Shown here piece by piece: positions 52,624 through 60,537 of a stretch of DNA of 64,000 bases. Position 1 is the stretch's first letter; each line of letters begins with the position of its first letter. This DNA comes from Streptomyces violaceusniger Tu 4113 (GTDB taxonomy: Bacteria; Actinomycetota; Actinomycetes; Streptomycetales; Streptomycetaceae): NCBI RefSeq assembly GCF_000147815.2, contig NC_015957.1:6696001-6760000 (forward strand), in the 5' to 3' direction. Made by a program: the position numbers and the translations under genes. Under the pieces are notes generated by a model that did not search any database, was not told the DNA's origin, and worked only from the letters and a program-made list of their open reading frames with translations.

Positions 52624-53688
52624 TCACCACGCGGGCTTGCGGGGCATCGCCGCGAGGGTGGCGCTGACGGTGTCCTCGGGTATCCCGCGTGCCAGTCCGG
52701 GCCCCTCGGGGCCGTCCAGGACGAACGTCAGCCCGTCGGTGGCCTTCTTGTCCAGGCGCATCAGCTCCACCAGCTCGGACACGCAGACATCCGGGGGCAG
52801 TCCGGTCGGCAGGCCGTAGCGGGCGACGACGTCATGGTGCTCGGCGGCCCGTTCCGGGCCGATGCGCCCCAGCGCGCCCGCGAGCCGGCCGGCGAAGACC
52901 GTGCCGATGGCCACGCCCTCGCCGTGCCGCAGCGCGAACCCGGTGGCACGTTCCAGCGCATGCCCCAAGGTGTGTCCGTAGTTGAGGAGGTGGCGCAGGC
53001 CCGAGTCGCGTTCGTCCGCGGCGACGATGCCCGCCTTGAGCGTCACACTGGCCGAGATCTGGTCGAGCAGCGGCAGCCCGTCGAGATCGGGCGCGCCGAT
53101 GAAGTGGCAGCGGGCGATCTCACCGAGGCCGTTGCGCCACTCCCGTTCGGGCAGGGTTTTCAGGTGCTCGAGGTCGCAGAGCACGGCCGCGGGTTGCCAG
53201 TAGGCGCCGACCAGGTTCTTGCCCTCGGGCAGATTCACCGCGGTCTTTCCGCCGACGCTCGCGTCCACCTGGGCGAGCAGCGAGGTCGGCACGTGTACGA
53301 CCGGTGTGCCGCGGTGGTAGAGGGCGGCGGCCAGGCCCACCGTGTCGGTCGTGGTGCCGCCGCCGCAGGACACCACCACATCCGAGCGGGTCAGTCGGAA
53401 TCCGACGAACCGGCGGCACAGGTCCGTCACGGCGGCCAGGTCCTTGGCCTCCTCCCCGTCGCGGGCGGGTACGACGAGCGAGGGCACTCCTGGGTCGGGG
53501 GTCTGCTCGGCGGGCCGCGCGGTGACCACCACCGCCCTGCGCGCGCCGAGGGCGGCCACCACCTGTGGGAGCAGCCGCTGCACACCGTGGCCGATGTGAA
53601 CGGTGTAGGAGCGGTCGGCCAGCCCGACGGTGACCTGCCGGGCAGGGGAAGCGGAGTGGGCGGCCGGAGTGGAAGTCGACGTGGTCAA
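52624..53688 (-). CDS. gdmO: Amino-dehydroquinate synthase (AHBA starter pathway)
   Basis: 354-residue dehydroquinate-synthase-family protein. The nucleotide-binding glycine loop reads GGGTTTD rather than the GGGVVGD of primary AroB, a feature I associate with RifG-type aminoDHQ synthases. Catalytic stretches GGKTAVNLPEGKNLVGAYWQP and LLNYGHTLGHALE (zinc ligand His) are intact. It would cyclise aminoDAHP to aminoDHQ for 3-amino-5-hydroxybenzoate. The remaining AHBA genes are not in this window. Start TTG 53688 with GGAAGG at good spacing; no better ATG or GTG nearby. A perfect hairpin ends 22 bp upstream, so its expression may differ from the genes before it. Confidence 0.9.
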   Translation of the reverse strand: MTTSTSTPAAHSASPARQVTVGLADRSYTVHIGHGVQRLLPQVVAALGARRAVVVTARPAEQTPDPGVPSLVVPARDGEEAKDLAAVTDLCRRFVGFRLTRSDVVVSCGGGTTTDTVGLAAALYHRGTPVVHVPTSLLAQVDASVGGKTAVNLPEGKNLVGAYWQPAAVLCDLEHLKTLPEREWRNGLGEIARCHFIGAPDLDGLPLLDQISASVTLKAGIVAADERDSGLRHLLNYGHTLGHALERATGFALRHGEGVAIGTVFAGRLAGALGRIGPERAAEHHDVVARYGLPTGLPPDVCVSELVELMRLDKKATDGLTFVLDGPEGPGLARGIPEDTVSATLAAMPRKPAW

Positions 53689-53710
53689 GACTGCCTTCCC
53701 ATCGCTGACG

Positions 53711-53743
53711 CGGCCCCGGCGAGAACCCGTCTCGCCGGGGCCG
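53711..53743 (-). terminator. Perfect hairpin between ferredoxin and amino-DHQ synthase genes
   Basis: 14-bp perfect stem (53711-53724 with 53730-53743) and a 5-base loop. It lies only about 22 bp before the TTG start of the amino-DHQ synthase, inside a 75-bp gap, so it could be a terminator, an attenuator or a stabilising 3' hairpin for the P450/ferredoxin message. Confidence 0.65.
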
Positions 53744-53763
53744 GAATCGGGTGCGGAGCCCTT

Positions 53764-53961
53764 TCAGTCCTCGACCGCGATCGCGGCGGCGGGGCACAGG
53801 AACGACGCTTCGGCGACGCTGTCGCGCAGCGCGAGTGGCGGCCGCGCATCCAGCAGGACCACGGTCCCGTCCTCCTCCCGCTGGTCGAAAACCTCCGGCG
53901 CCGCCAGCGCGCAATGCCCGGCCGCGCAGCACTTCCCCTGATCCACCGAGACCTTCACCAT
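53764..53961 (-). CDS. 3Fe-4S type ferredoxin, P450 partner
   Basis: 65-residue acidic ferredoxin of the kind found beside actinomycete P450s. The cysteine pattern is C-C-A-A-G-H-C near residues 11-17 plus SFLCP near residue 56. The usual second cluster cysteine is replaced by Ala/Gly, so a single [3Fe-4S] cluster is expected. Start ATG 53961, 39 bp after the P450 stop, so the two are co-transcribed and probably work together to pass electrons from a reductase. The partly encoded FprA-like reductase at the right edge is a housekeeping-type candidate donor, but that link is only a guess. Confidence 0.9.
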   Translation of the reverse strand: MVKVSVDQGKCCAAGHCALAAPEVFDQREEDGTVVLLDARPPLALRDSVAEASFLCPAAAIAVED

Positions 53962-54000
53962 CGTGTTCCCCTCATCATCCTTCTGTCATCCGTTCCGCGG

Positions 54001-55194
54001 TCACCAGGCGACGGGCACACGGGCGACGCCGAAGTTCATCGACTCGTACAGAAACGCCAGGTCGTCGAACGGGGCCTCCAGGCGCAGCGTGGGCAGTCGG
54101 CGCAGCAGGGTCTCCAGAGCGATCTGGAGCTCGACCCGGGCGAGGGTCTGCCCCAGGCACTGGTGCACGCCAAAGCCGAACGCGACATGCTCGCGGGCGT
54201 TGGACCGGCTCAGGTCCAGTTCGTGGGCGTCCGCGAAGTGGGGGTCGCGGTTGGCGCTGGGCAGATTGATGATCACCCCTTCACCGGCCGGGATGAGCAC
54301 GCCGCCGACCTCGACGTCCTCGACGGCCACCCGTCCGGTGCCTTCCTGGACGATCGTGATGTACCGGAGCAGTTCGTCCACCGCGTTGCCCATCAGCCCG
54401 GCATCCGCCCGCAGCCGGGCGAGCTGGTCGGGGTGGCTCAGCAACAGGACGGTGGACAGGGCGATCATGTTGGCGGTGGTCTCGTGTCCGGCCAGCAGCA
54501 GCACCAGGGCGGTGGCGACCACCTGCTGCTGGGTGAGCCCGCCCGTCGGCTCCTGGTCGACGATGAGCCGGCTGAGGAGGTCGTCTCCCGGGTCGGCGCG
54601 CTTGGCCGCGCACATCCGGCTGACGTAGTCCACCATGACGCCGAGCGCGGTGCCCATCTCCTCGGCCGACGCGGTGAAGTCCATGACGCCCTGCGACGCC
54701 TGCTGGAACTCCGCGAAGTCGGCGTCCGAGACCCCCAGCATCACGCCGATCACCTGGGACGGCAGGGGGAAGGCGAAGTCGGCCACCAGATCGGCCGGCG
54801 GGCCCTGGGCGATCAGCCGGTCCAGGAGGCCGTCGACGATGCCCTGGATCATCGGCCGCATCGCCTCGGTGCGCCGGATGGTGAAGTTCGCGGTGAGCAT
54901 GCGGCGGATCCGGGCGTGCTCCGGATCGTCCATCCTCCCGAGGTTGAACACCTCGGCCGGCACCTCGAACTTCACGAAGCGGGGCATCGCCTTGTGCGTG
55001 CCGTCGGCGCTGAACCTGCTGTCGCCGAGCGCGGCCCGCGCCTCGTGATAGCCGGTGACGAGAAACGGGGTGCTGCCGTCCCACATCCGCACCCGCGTGA
55101 CGGCGGACCGCTCGCGCAGCTCCTCGTATCCCGGCGGGGGTGAGAACGGGCATGCAGCAGCCCGCAATTCGGGGTAGTCGCGTATCTCGTCCAT
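54001..55194 (-). CDS. gdmP: Cytochrome P450, probable C4-C5 desaturase of the ansamycin
   Basis: 397-residue class I bacterial P450. I-helix AGHETTAN (about residue 235), an ExxR-type K-helix (DELLRY region) and heme loop FGFGVHQCLGQTLAR with the Cys ligand. I start at ATG 55194 (MDEIRDYPEL) with GGACAGG upstream; the frame extends 12 codons further to GTG 55230. In geldanamycin biosynthesis the P450 of this locus introduces the C4=C5 double bond after ring closure, in line with module 6 being fully reducing. The substrate here is inferred from position and from the PKS reading only. Confidence 0.88.
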   Translation of the reverse strand: MDEIRDYPELRAAACPFSPPPGYEELRERSAVTRVRMWDGSTPFLVTGYHEARAALGDSRFSADGTHKAMPRFVKFEVPAEVFNLGRMDDPEHARIRRMLTANFTIRRTEAMRPMIQGIVDGLLDRLIAQGPPADLVADFAFPLPSQVIGVMLGVSDADFAEFQQASQGVMDFTASAEEMGTALGVMVDYVSRMCAAKRADPGDDLLSRLIVDQEPTGGLTQQQVVATALVLLLAGHETTANMIALSTVLLLSHPDQLARLRADAGLMGNAVDELLRYITIVQEGTGRVAVEDVEVGGVLIPAGEGVIINLPSANRDPHFADAHELDLSRSNAREHVAFGFGVHQCLGQTLARVELQIALETLLRRLPTLRLEAPFDDLAFLYESMNFGVARVPVAW

Positions 55195-55349
55195 GCCTGT
55201 CCGTCCCGTCAGTCGCTTCGTCGCCACCACTGCGCCGCCCTACGGATGGACAAGTCTGGTCCGCGCACCGGGTCCCCACTCCCCTAACCACTCCCCTATG
55301 CCCCCTTGGCTTGGGGGCAGGTATCCCCCGCGCCTCGGCGGCAGGACGC
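55195..55349 (-). promoter_or_regulatory. Upstream region of the P450 gene with CCCCTA motifs and a hairpin
   Basis: 155-bp gap. CCCCTA at 55281-55286 and 55293-55298 and the variant CCCCTT at 55302-55307 (spacing 12 and 9) mirror the 13 and 10 spacing seen upstream of gdmG. A 7-bp stem (TGCCCCC at 55299-55305 with 55313-55319) could end the gdmRI transcript. Confidence 0.5.
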
Positions 55350-58247
55350 TCAGCAGGAGGACGATCCGGTGGCTCCGATGAGCTGCCACAGGCGACGCGA
55401 CAGCTCCTGCCGATTTCCGACGGAGAGCTTGCGGTAGATGCGGGTCAGATGCTGCTCCACGGTGCTGACCGTGATGTAGAGGCTCTTGGCGATCTGCCGG
55501 TTCGACATCCCCGACGCGGCCAGTGTCGCCACGCGCCACTCTGCCTCCGAGAGAACGGGCTGCTCCGCCCCTTCGGCCGATGCGCCGGGGTCTCGCTCCT
55601 CGGGCTCCCCGGCGTCCCGGGCAGCTTCCGACTGCCGAGCGTCCGCGGGGCTCTCGGCGCCGTCCACGACGAGGTCCCTGCGGCTCTCGTGCTGGGCGCT
55701 GATCCCGCACTCGTCCATCAGCTTCTGCACCTCATGCCAGGTGCCGCGCGCCTGTTGGGTTTCCCCGGTGCTGAGGAAGTCCTGGCTGAGCTCGGCGAGC
55801 GTACGGGCGAGTTCGAAACGGTCGCCGTGCTGGCGCAGACACTTGGCGGACTGGTAGAGGAGCAGCCTGCGCTTGTCCGGGTCCTCGGCCATGGCCAGAA
55901 CGCGCAGCGCTCGGCCACGGGTGCTCAAGGGGCGGTCGGGCGAGAGCTTGAGTTCTTCCAGGGCGAGTCTTTTGGCCTCCGCCGGCTCCTGGACATGCAG
56001 ATACGCCTCGGCGGCGTCGATGCGCCAGGGCGCCAGGTCGCCGAAGTCGACGGGCCACTGGTCCATCAGCATCCCGCTCACCATGAAATCGTTCAGTGCG
56101 GCGTAGGGGCGGTTGGTGGCCAGGCAGTACTGTCCGCGAGCCCGGAGGTACTCCAATCCCACAACGCTGTCGAACATTTCCTTCGGCACCCAGTAATGCA
56201 GATATCGCTGGGCCTCATCGAGTTTTCCGATGGCGGTGTGGGCCGCCACCAGAACGGAGAGCGGTAATCCGATGGCGACGCCCCAGCCGCGCGGGGGGAT
56301 GGACTTCAGCGCGGTGCCGGCGAGTTCGATGGCCGAGGTGAAGTCCCCATGGCGGCATCTGATGTAGGCGCGCATGGAGAGGGCGACGGCGCCGGGCGTC
56401 TTCATGTTCAGCTTGTCGGCCGCGGTGAAAAGCGCGCCGCACAGCCGGTCCGCCGTTTCCGCTTCTCCTCGTGCGGCCAGTGCCCAGACCATCCGGCAGG
56501 CGTATGCGTACGCGAACCAGAAGTGGTTGGAAGGCGACAACAGATGCATGGCATCGGGAGAGAAGTCCGCCACCTGCCGGGGATCCTGGAAATGCCCGAT
56601 TTCCATGCCCAGTTCGCCGACGGAGAGCTGCAGACCGTGCTCCAGGTTGGCCGCCCACAGTCCATCGACTTCCCCGTCCGAGGGAGCCTGGTCGGGGAAG
56701 TCATGAATCAAGGTGGGTTTGAGGAAGGTGGCCCACTGTCGGGTCACCCGCAGAGCGGCCATGCTGGACGCATTATCGGTGTCACCACCGCCCGACAGCC
56801 ACTTGAAGGCTTCTTCCCCGTCGCTGAACCGGCCGAACCAGAGCACCATGAAGAGCAGGAAGCACAGATATTGCTCGGGGATGTCCGCGGGGAATTCCTC
56901 CCGTATCGCGTCCATCAGGCGGTCGAGTTCGGGTTCGGCGGTCGCCGGGTTGCTGGACCATAACGCGCCGACCAGCGCCATGAGAATGTCCAGGTGCTCC
57001 CGCCGGCCGAGGTCCGCACGGGCGGCGAGCCGCAGGCCGGCGATCGCTTCCTCCGTACGGCCGTGGTCGAGATTCTTCTGGGCCGCGTGCCAGAGCACGG
57101 TGACGCCTTTTTGGTCGGGCGTTTTATCGGCGATGACCAGGAGTTCCGCCACCGCGATCGGGTCGGCCCCGTCGGCATACAGAAGTTCGGCCGCTTTCGC
57201 GCTGAGGCGGGCCCGGTCCTCCGCCCGCAGCGTCTCCAGCGTGACGTACCGCGCCGCGGGGTGCCGGAAACGTCCGTCCTCCAGCAGTCCCGCGGAGTTC
57301 ATGACGGTGATGGCCCGGGCCGCGCGTTCCTGGCCGCATGCGAGCAGATGGGCCACCCGCCACGGGCTGCCGTACCGGTCCAGCACCGCGAGGGCCTGTG
57401 CCACCTGGAGCAACGCCGGATGGGATAACAGGCACCCGCGATAGGTCTCCTGGAACTCCGCGGCGACGGTGACAGTTGTCTCCGACCCGCCCGGAGCGGC
57501 TTGGAGATGGTCCCACAGCAGGGCCTTGACCAGCCGTGGATTGCCACCGCTGACGGCGTGGCAGGAGGCGCGGATCCGGTCGGCCAGGTCGGCGTCGCTG
57601 TGCCGCTCCAGCAGGTGCCCGACCCCGGATTCCGGAAGTGGATCGATCTTGATCTTGTAGAGCTCGGGGAAGCTGTGCGTCCCGGCACACAACTGATGCG
57701 TCTGCCCGCTGGTCATCACGACGAGCGTGCGGGTGCGGGAGGCATGCCTGGCGATATGCAGAAGGCACATGAGGGAGGGGTAGTCGGCATGCTCGGCATC
57801 GTCAACCGCGATGATCAGTTGCTTGCCGCCCGCGATACGGTGCAGCACATCGGATATTTCACGGACCAGGCTTCTCAGCATGCCGGGTTCGGCTTCCGAA
57901 TACCGCTCTCCGGCAGACCTCCAGCGCGCCACGACGTCCAATTCACCCGTGAACGCGGACGACCAGATAAGCTGTTCCACTATGTTGAACGGGACGGCGG
58001 TGTCGTCCGCGAATCCGGACGCCATAAGGCAGACCGCACCCGACTCGGCCGCCTGTTCCTTCAGACTTCCCAATAAGGAGGTCTTTCCGACACCGGGCCC
58101 GCCGGTCACTTGGAGAAGCCCGCCGTTGCCCCGCGCTGCCGTGTCGAGGACGTCGCGAAGCTCGAATTGATGATCTGTCAGTCCCATACTCATCAGTCCT
58201 CGCTGTGGGGGTGTGCGTCTGAGCGATGAGTTGATCTCCGCAGTCAT
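55350..58247 (-). CDS. gdmRI: LAL-family (large LuxR) pathway activator, second copy
   Basis: 965-residue LAL regulator. Walker A GGPGVGKTSLL (about residues 49-59), Walker B-like LIIAVDDAEHA, a long helical middle, and a C-terminal LuxR helix-turn-helix (LSEAEWRVATLAASGMSNRQ..., about residues 887-945). It is related to the other LAL protein but clearly diverged. Start ATG 58247; an alternative at ATG 58193 or 58187 (MSMGLTDHQ or MGLTDHQ) would begin at the conserved ATPase and also has an AGGA upstream. Two TTA codons, at 58074-58076 (residue 58) and 57426-57428 (residue 274), suggest bldA-dependent translation. Probable activator of the cluster; last cluster gene before the flank. Confidence 0.9.
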   Translation of the reverse strand: MTAEINSSLRRTPPQRGLMSMGLTDHQFELRDVLDTAARGNGGLLQVTGGPGVGKTSLLGSLKEQAAESGAVCLMASGFADDTAVPFNIVEQLIWSSAFTGELDVVARWRSAGERYSEAEPGMLRSLVREISDVLHRIAGGKQLIIAVDDAEHADYPSLMCLLHIARHASRTRTLVVMTSGQTHQLCAGTHSFPELYKIKIDPLPESGVGHLLERHSDADLADRIRASCHAVSGGNPRLVKALLWDHLQAAPGGSETTVTVAAEFQETYRGCLLSHPALLQVAQALAVLDRYGSPWRVAHLLACGQERAARAITVMNSAGLLEDGRFRHPAARYVTLETLRAEDRARLSAKAAELLYADGADPIAVAELLVIADKTPDQKGVTVLWHAAQKNLDHGRTEEAIAGLRLAARADLGRREHLDILMALVGALWSSNPATAEPELDRLMDAIREEFPADIPEQYLCFLLFMVLWFGRFSDGEEAFKWLSGGGDTDNASSMAALRVTRQWATFLKPTLIHDFPDQAPSDGEVDGLWAANLEHGLQLSVGELGMEIGHFQDPRQVADFSPDAMHLLSPSNHFWFAYAYACRMVWALAARGEAETADRLCGALFTAADKLNMKTPGAVALSMRAYIRCRHGDFTSAIELAGTALKSIPPRGWGVAIGLPLSVLVAAHTAIGKLDEAQRYLHYWVPKEMFDSVVGLEYLRARGQYCLATNRPYAALNDFMVSGMLMDQWPVDFGDLAPWRIDAAEAYLHVQEPAEAKRLALEELKLSPDRPLSTRGRALRVLAMAEDPDKRRLLLYQSAKCLRQHGDRFELARTLAELSQDFLSTGETQQARGTWHEVQKLMDECGISAQHESRRDLVVDGAESPADARQSEAARDAGEPEERDPGASAEGAEQPVLSEAEWRVATLAASGMSNRQIAKSLYITVSTVEQHLTRIYRKLSVGNRQELSRRLWQLIGATGSSSC

Positions 58248-58996
58248 CCCACCCTGCGGAAGAAGGCTTCTCTGACGAGACAGATGACCGCTGCGCCGAC
58301 GGCGGCTGATTCCCTGATCTGGATCACCTCCGGTGGGAGCCCATGTTCTTGACGTTCATACAAGCAGAGTCACAACCGGAGCGAAACCTTCCACCGATCA
58401 TGATGAGCACGGTTTCCGACCCCCGTGCGAACGTGCCTGACTGAGCGGGCGGCCTCGTCCACGCACCCCGAGAAGGGCGGGACGCCGCCGGTGCCGACGC
58501 GCGGGAGAAAGGCGATGTGCGGCATGCCGACGCGAATGCACCTCAGACTCTGAACCGGTTATGGACCCGGCGGTATTCCTACCCCTGCGCAAAGCTGGTG
58601 GTTTACCAGCAGCCGCCCCGGCCGGTCGCCGCTCCGCGCCCGTCCCAGCGGGCTCCGGAGCGGCAAGTGCCCCACCTGCGGCCATCCCCCGGTTGCCTCA
58701 AAATCATGTCGCGTACCATTCCCGGCAACCTCCTCGCCCCTCAGCAGATAATGTCTGCCCCGACTCCTCGCGGAGATACGGGGATTGACCCCTATATGAT
58801 CACCGCGACAGCGCGACCATAAACGGCCGCCACCCCATGATTCCCCTAAACTCTTCGCCGTGATTTGGCCGGGATTTATCTGCCTGCAAAACGGCCGAAA
58901 CGGGTGCGCCATGGACCGACCCCGGGGCCGCACCCGCGGCATACGATGCCGGAAGTCCTGACTCCTGGCCGCATCAGAGACGAGGGAGCGTGAGCT
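58248..58996. promoter_or_regulatory. 749-bp non-coding gap at the right edge of the cluster
   Basis: Separates the divergent gdmRI and HAD genes. I see no credible gene in it. It holds a spaced palindrome TGATC-TG-GATCA at 58315-58326, about 70 bp before the gdmRI start. CCCCTA hexamers at 58789-58794 and 58843-58848 are nearer the HAD gene. It is less GC-rich in places than the coding sequence, as promoter DNA usually is here. Confidence 0.45.
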
Positions 58997-59710
58997 ATGA
59001 CCGTCAAGGGCGCGTTGTTCGACTTCTCCGGGACGCTGTTCCGAATCGAGTCCGCCGAGTCCTGGCTCCGTACCGTGCTGGAGCGGAGCGCGACCGCGGT
59101 CCCGGACGAGGAGGTCGTACGGTACGCGCGGAGCCTGGAGGAGGCCGGTGCGCTGCCCGGCGGCGCCCCGCCGCGAGCGGTGCCGCCGCACCTGGAGGAG
59201 GTGTGGGCTGTCCGGGACCGCGGCGCCGAGCTGCATCGGGCCGCCTTCACCGGTATGGCCCGCGAGGTGCCGCTGCCCCGCCCCGAGCTCTACGACGCCC
59301 TCTATGACCGCCATATGGAGCCCGCGGCCTGGCGGCCCTACCTCGACGCCCCCGAGGTGCTGGGCGAGCTGCGCCGGCGCGGGGTGCGGATCGCGGTGGT
59401 CAGCAACATCGGCTGGGACCTGCGCCCGGTCTTCCGCGCCCACGGCCTGGACCCGCTGGTGGACGCCTACGCGCTCTCGTACGAGCACGGGGTGCAGAAG
59501 CCGGACCCGAGGCTGTTCCAGGCCGCGTGCGACGCGCTGGGCGTGGCCCCGGGCGACGCGGTGATGGTGGGCGACGACCGCCGGGCGGACGCGGGAGCGG
59601 CGGCCCTGGGCTGCCGGGTCCACCTGGTGGACCATCTCCCGGTGGACCGGCGTCCGGACGCCCTGCGCGCGGTTCTCGGCCTGCTGCCGGACGCCGCCAC
59701 GGCCCCCTAG
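58997..59710 (+). CDS. HAD-superfamily hydrolase
   Basis: 237-residue haloacid-dehalogenase-like hydrolase. Motif I is FDFSGTLF (first Asp nucleophile, residues about 8-15), motif II VVSNIG, motif III QKPDPR, motif IV MVGDDRRADAGAA. The cap region lies between residues 16 and 105. Substrate unknown: a phosphatase acting on a small phosphorylated metabolite is likely, but sequence does not tell which. Start ATG 58997 with GAGGGAG upstream. A role in AHBA phosphate removal is conceivable but not supported; position and spacing suggest it is already flanking chromosome. Ends before a clear hairpin. Confidence 0.85.
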   Translation: MTVKGALFDFSGTLFRIESAESWLRTVLERSATAVPDEEVVRYARSLEEAGALPGGAPPRAVPPHLEEVWAVRDRGAELHRAAFTGMAREVPLPRPELYDALYDRHMEPAAWRPYLDAPEVLGELRRRGVRIAVVSNIGWDLRPVFRAHGLDPLVDAYALSYEHGVQKPDPRLFQAACDALGVAPGDAVMVGDDRRADAGAAALGCRVHLVDHLPVDRRPDALRAVLGLLPDAATAP

Positions 59711-59755
59711 TCCCCGCGGGACGAAGCCCGAAAGGGATCCCACCGGGCGAACCCA

Positions 59756-59791
59756 CCGGTTCGGGCGATCCCCCCATGCCGCCCGAACCGG
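59756..59791 (+). terminator. Terminator after the HAD gene
   Basis: Perfect 12-bp stem (CCGGTTCGGGCG at 59756-59767 with 59780-59791) and a 12-base loop, 45 bp after the stop. Confidence 0.7.
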
Positions 59792-59845
59792 CGGAGACAT
59801 ACGGCCGCCCTCGAAGGATCGGCGGACAACCGAACGTCGCCTGAG

Positions 59846-59868
59846 TATATTGGCTGACAGCCAGCCAA
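59846..59868 (+). promoter_or_regulatory. Putative promoter -10 and TetR operator
   Basis: Inverted repeat TTGGCTG-ACAGC-CAGCCAA (59850-59868) ends 15 bp before the TetR start and overlaps a TATAT box near 59847. It is placed as an autoregulatory operator would be. Inference from position and symmetry only. Confidence 0.5.
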
Positions 59869-59883
59869 CGCAGGAGTTTCAGC

Positions 59884-60525
59884 ATGGTTCCCCGAAGTCC
59901 GTCGGTCAATGAGGAGTTGCGCCGCCGATCCCGAGCCCGTCTGCTACAAGCGACGGTCGAGCTGATCGACGAGCACGGCTACGAGGCGACCACCCTCGCT
60001 CATATCGCCGACCGGGCCGGAGCGGCCCGCGGTCTGATCTCGTACTACTTCCCGGGCAAGCGGCAGCTACTGCAGACGGCCGTCCACCGGCTGATGCACA
60101 TGGAGCTGGCCCGGGGGCTCGAGCGGGAGCCGCGTCCGGAGGGCGAGGAGACCGGGCGGGAGGTGATGGCGCGGGCGATCGACGCGATCCTGGGGCTGGC
60201 CCGGGACCGGCCGCGGCTGATGCGGACGCATATGGCCGGGATCCTCACGGCCGAGGGCTTCATCCAGTGCCCCGAGCAGCAGCGGCTGGCCGGTCTGCTG
60301 CGGGACACCGTCACGCGGTACGGCTCCGAGGACCCCGAGACCGACTACCGGCTGCTGCGCGCCCTGCTGATGGGCGCGGTGGTCGCGGTGCTGCTGCCGG
60401 GCGCGCCGATGCCGCCCGAGCGGCTGCGGGCGGAGCTGTTCCACCGCTACGGACTGGACTGGGAGCTCGGGCTCCCGCCGGGCGAGGAGCCGCCCGACGG
60501 GAGCCGGATGAGCACGCTGGAGTGA
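59884..60525 (+). CDS. TetR-family transcriptional regulator
   Basis: 213 residues. N-terminal TetR DNA-binding domain (residues about 13-60): ARLLQATVELIDEHGYEA, then TLAHIADRAGAARGLISYYF, the standard helix-turn-helix and following Tyr-Phe. The C-terminal ligand domain is helical and diverged, so no inducer can be named. Start ATG 59884 with AGGAG upstream. It is convergent with the LVIVD protein gene, only 12 bp apart, with no hairpin between. A palindrome just upstream suggests self-repression. Probably not part of the ansamycin pathway, though no nearby target is obvious. Confidence 0.88.
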   Translation: MVPRSPSVNEELRRRSRARLLQATVELIDEHGYEATTLAHIADRAGAARGLISYYFPGKRQLLQTAVHRLMHMELARGLEREPRPEGEETGREVMARAIDAILGLARDRPRLMRTHMAGILTAEGFIQCPEQQRLAGLLRDTVTRYGSEDPETDYRLLRALLMGAVVAVLLPGAPMPPERLRAELFHRYGLDWELGLPPGEEPPDGSRMSTLE

Positions 60526-60537
60526 ACGGACGGGCAC

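Noticed and set aside
52624..53688. Primary-metabolism AroB (3-dehydroquinate synthase)
   Set aside because: The GGGTTTD loop and the cluster context fit the amino-DHQ synthase branch; a primary AroB would usually lie with other aro genes.
58248..58996. A gene or small RNA in the 749-bp gap
   Set aside because: No ORF with codon bias or ribosome site was seen; only promoter-like features and hexamers.
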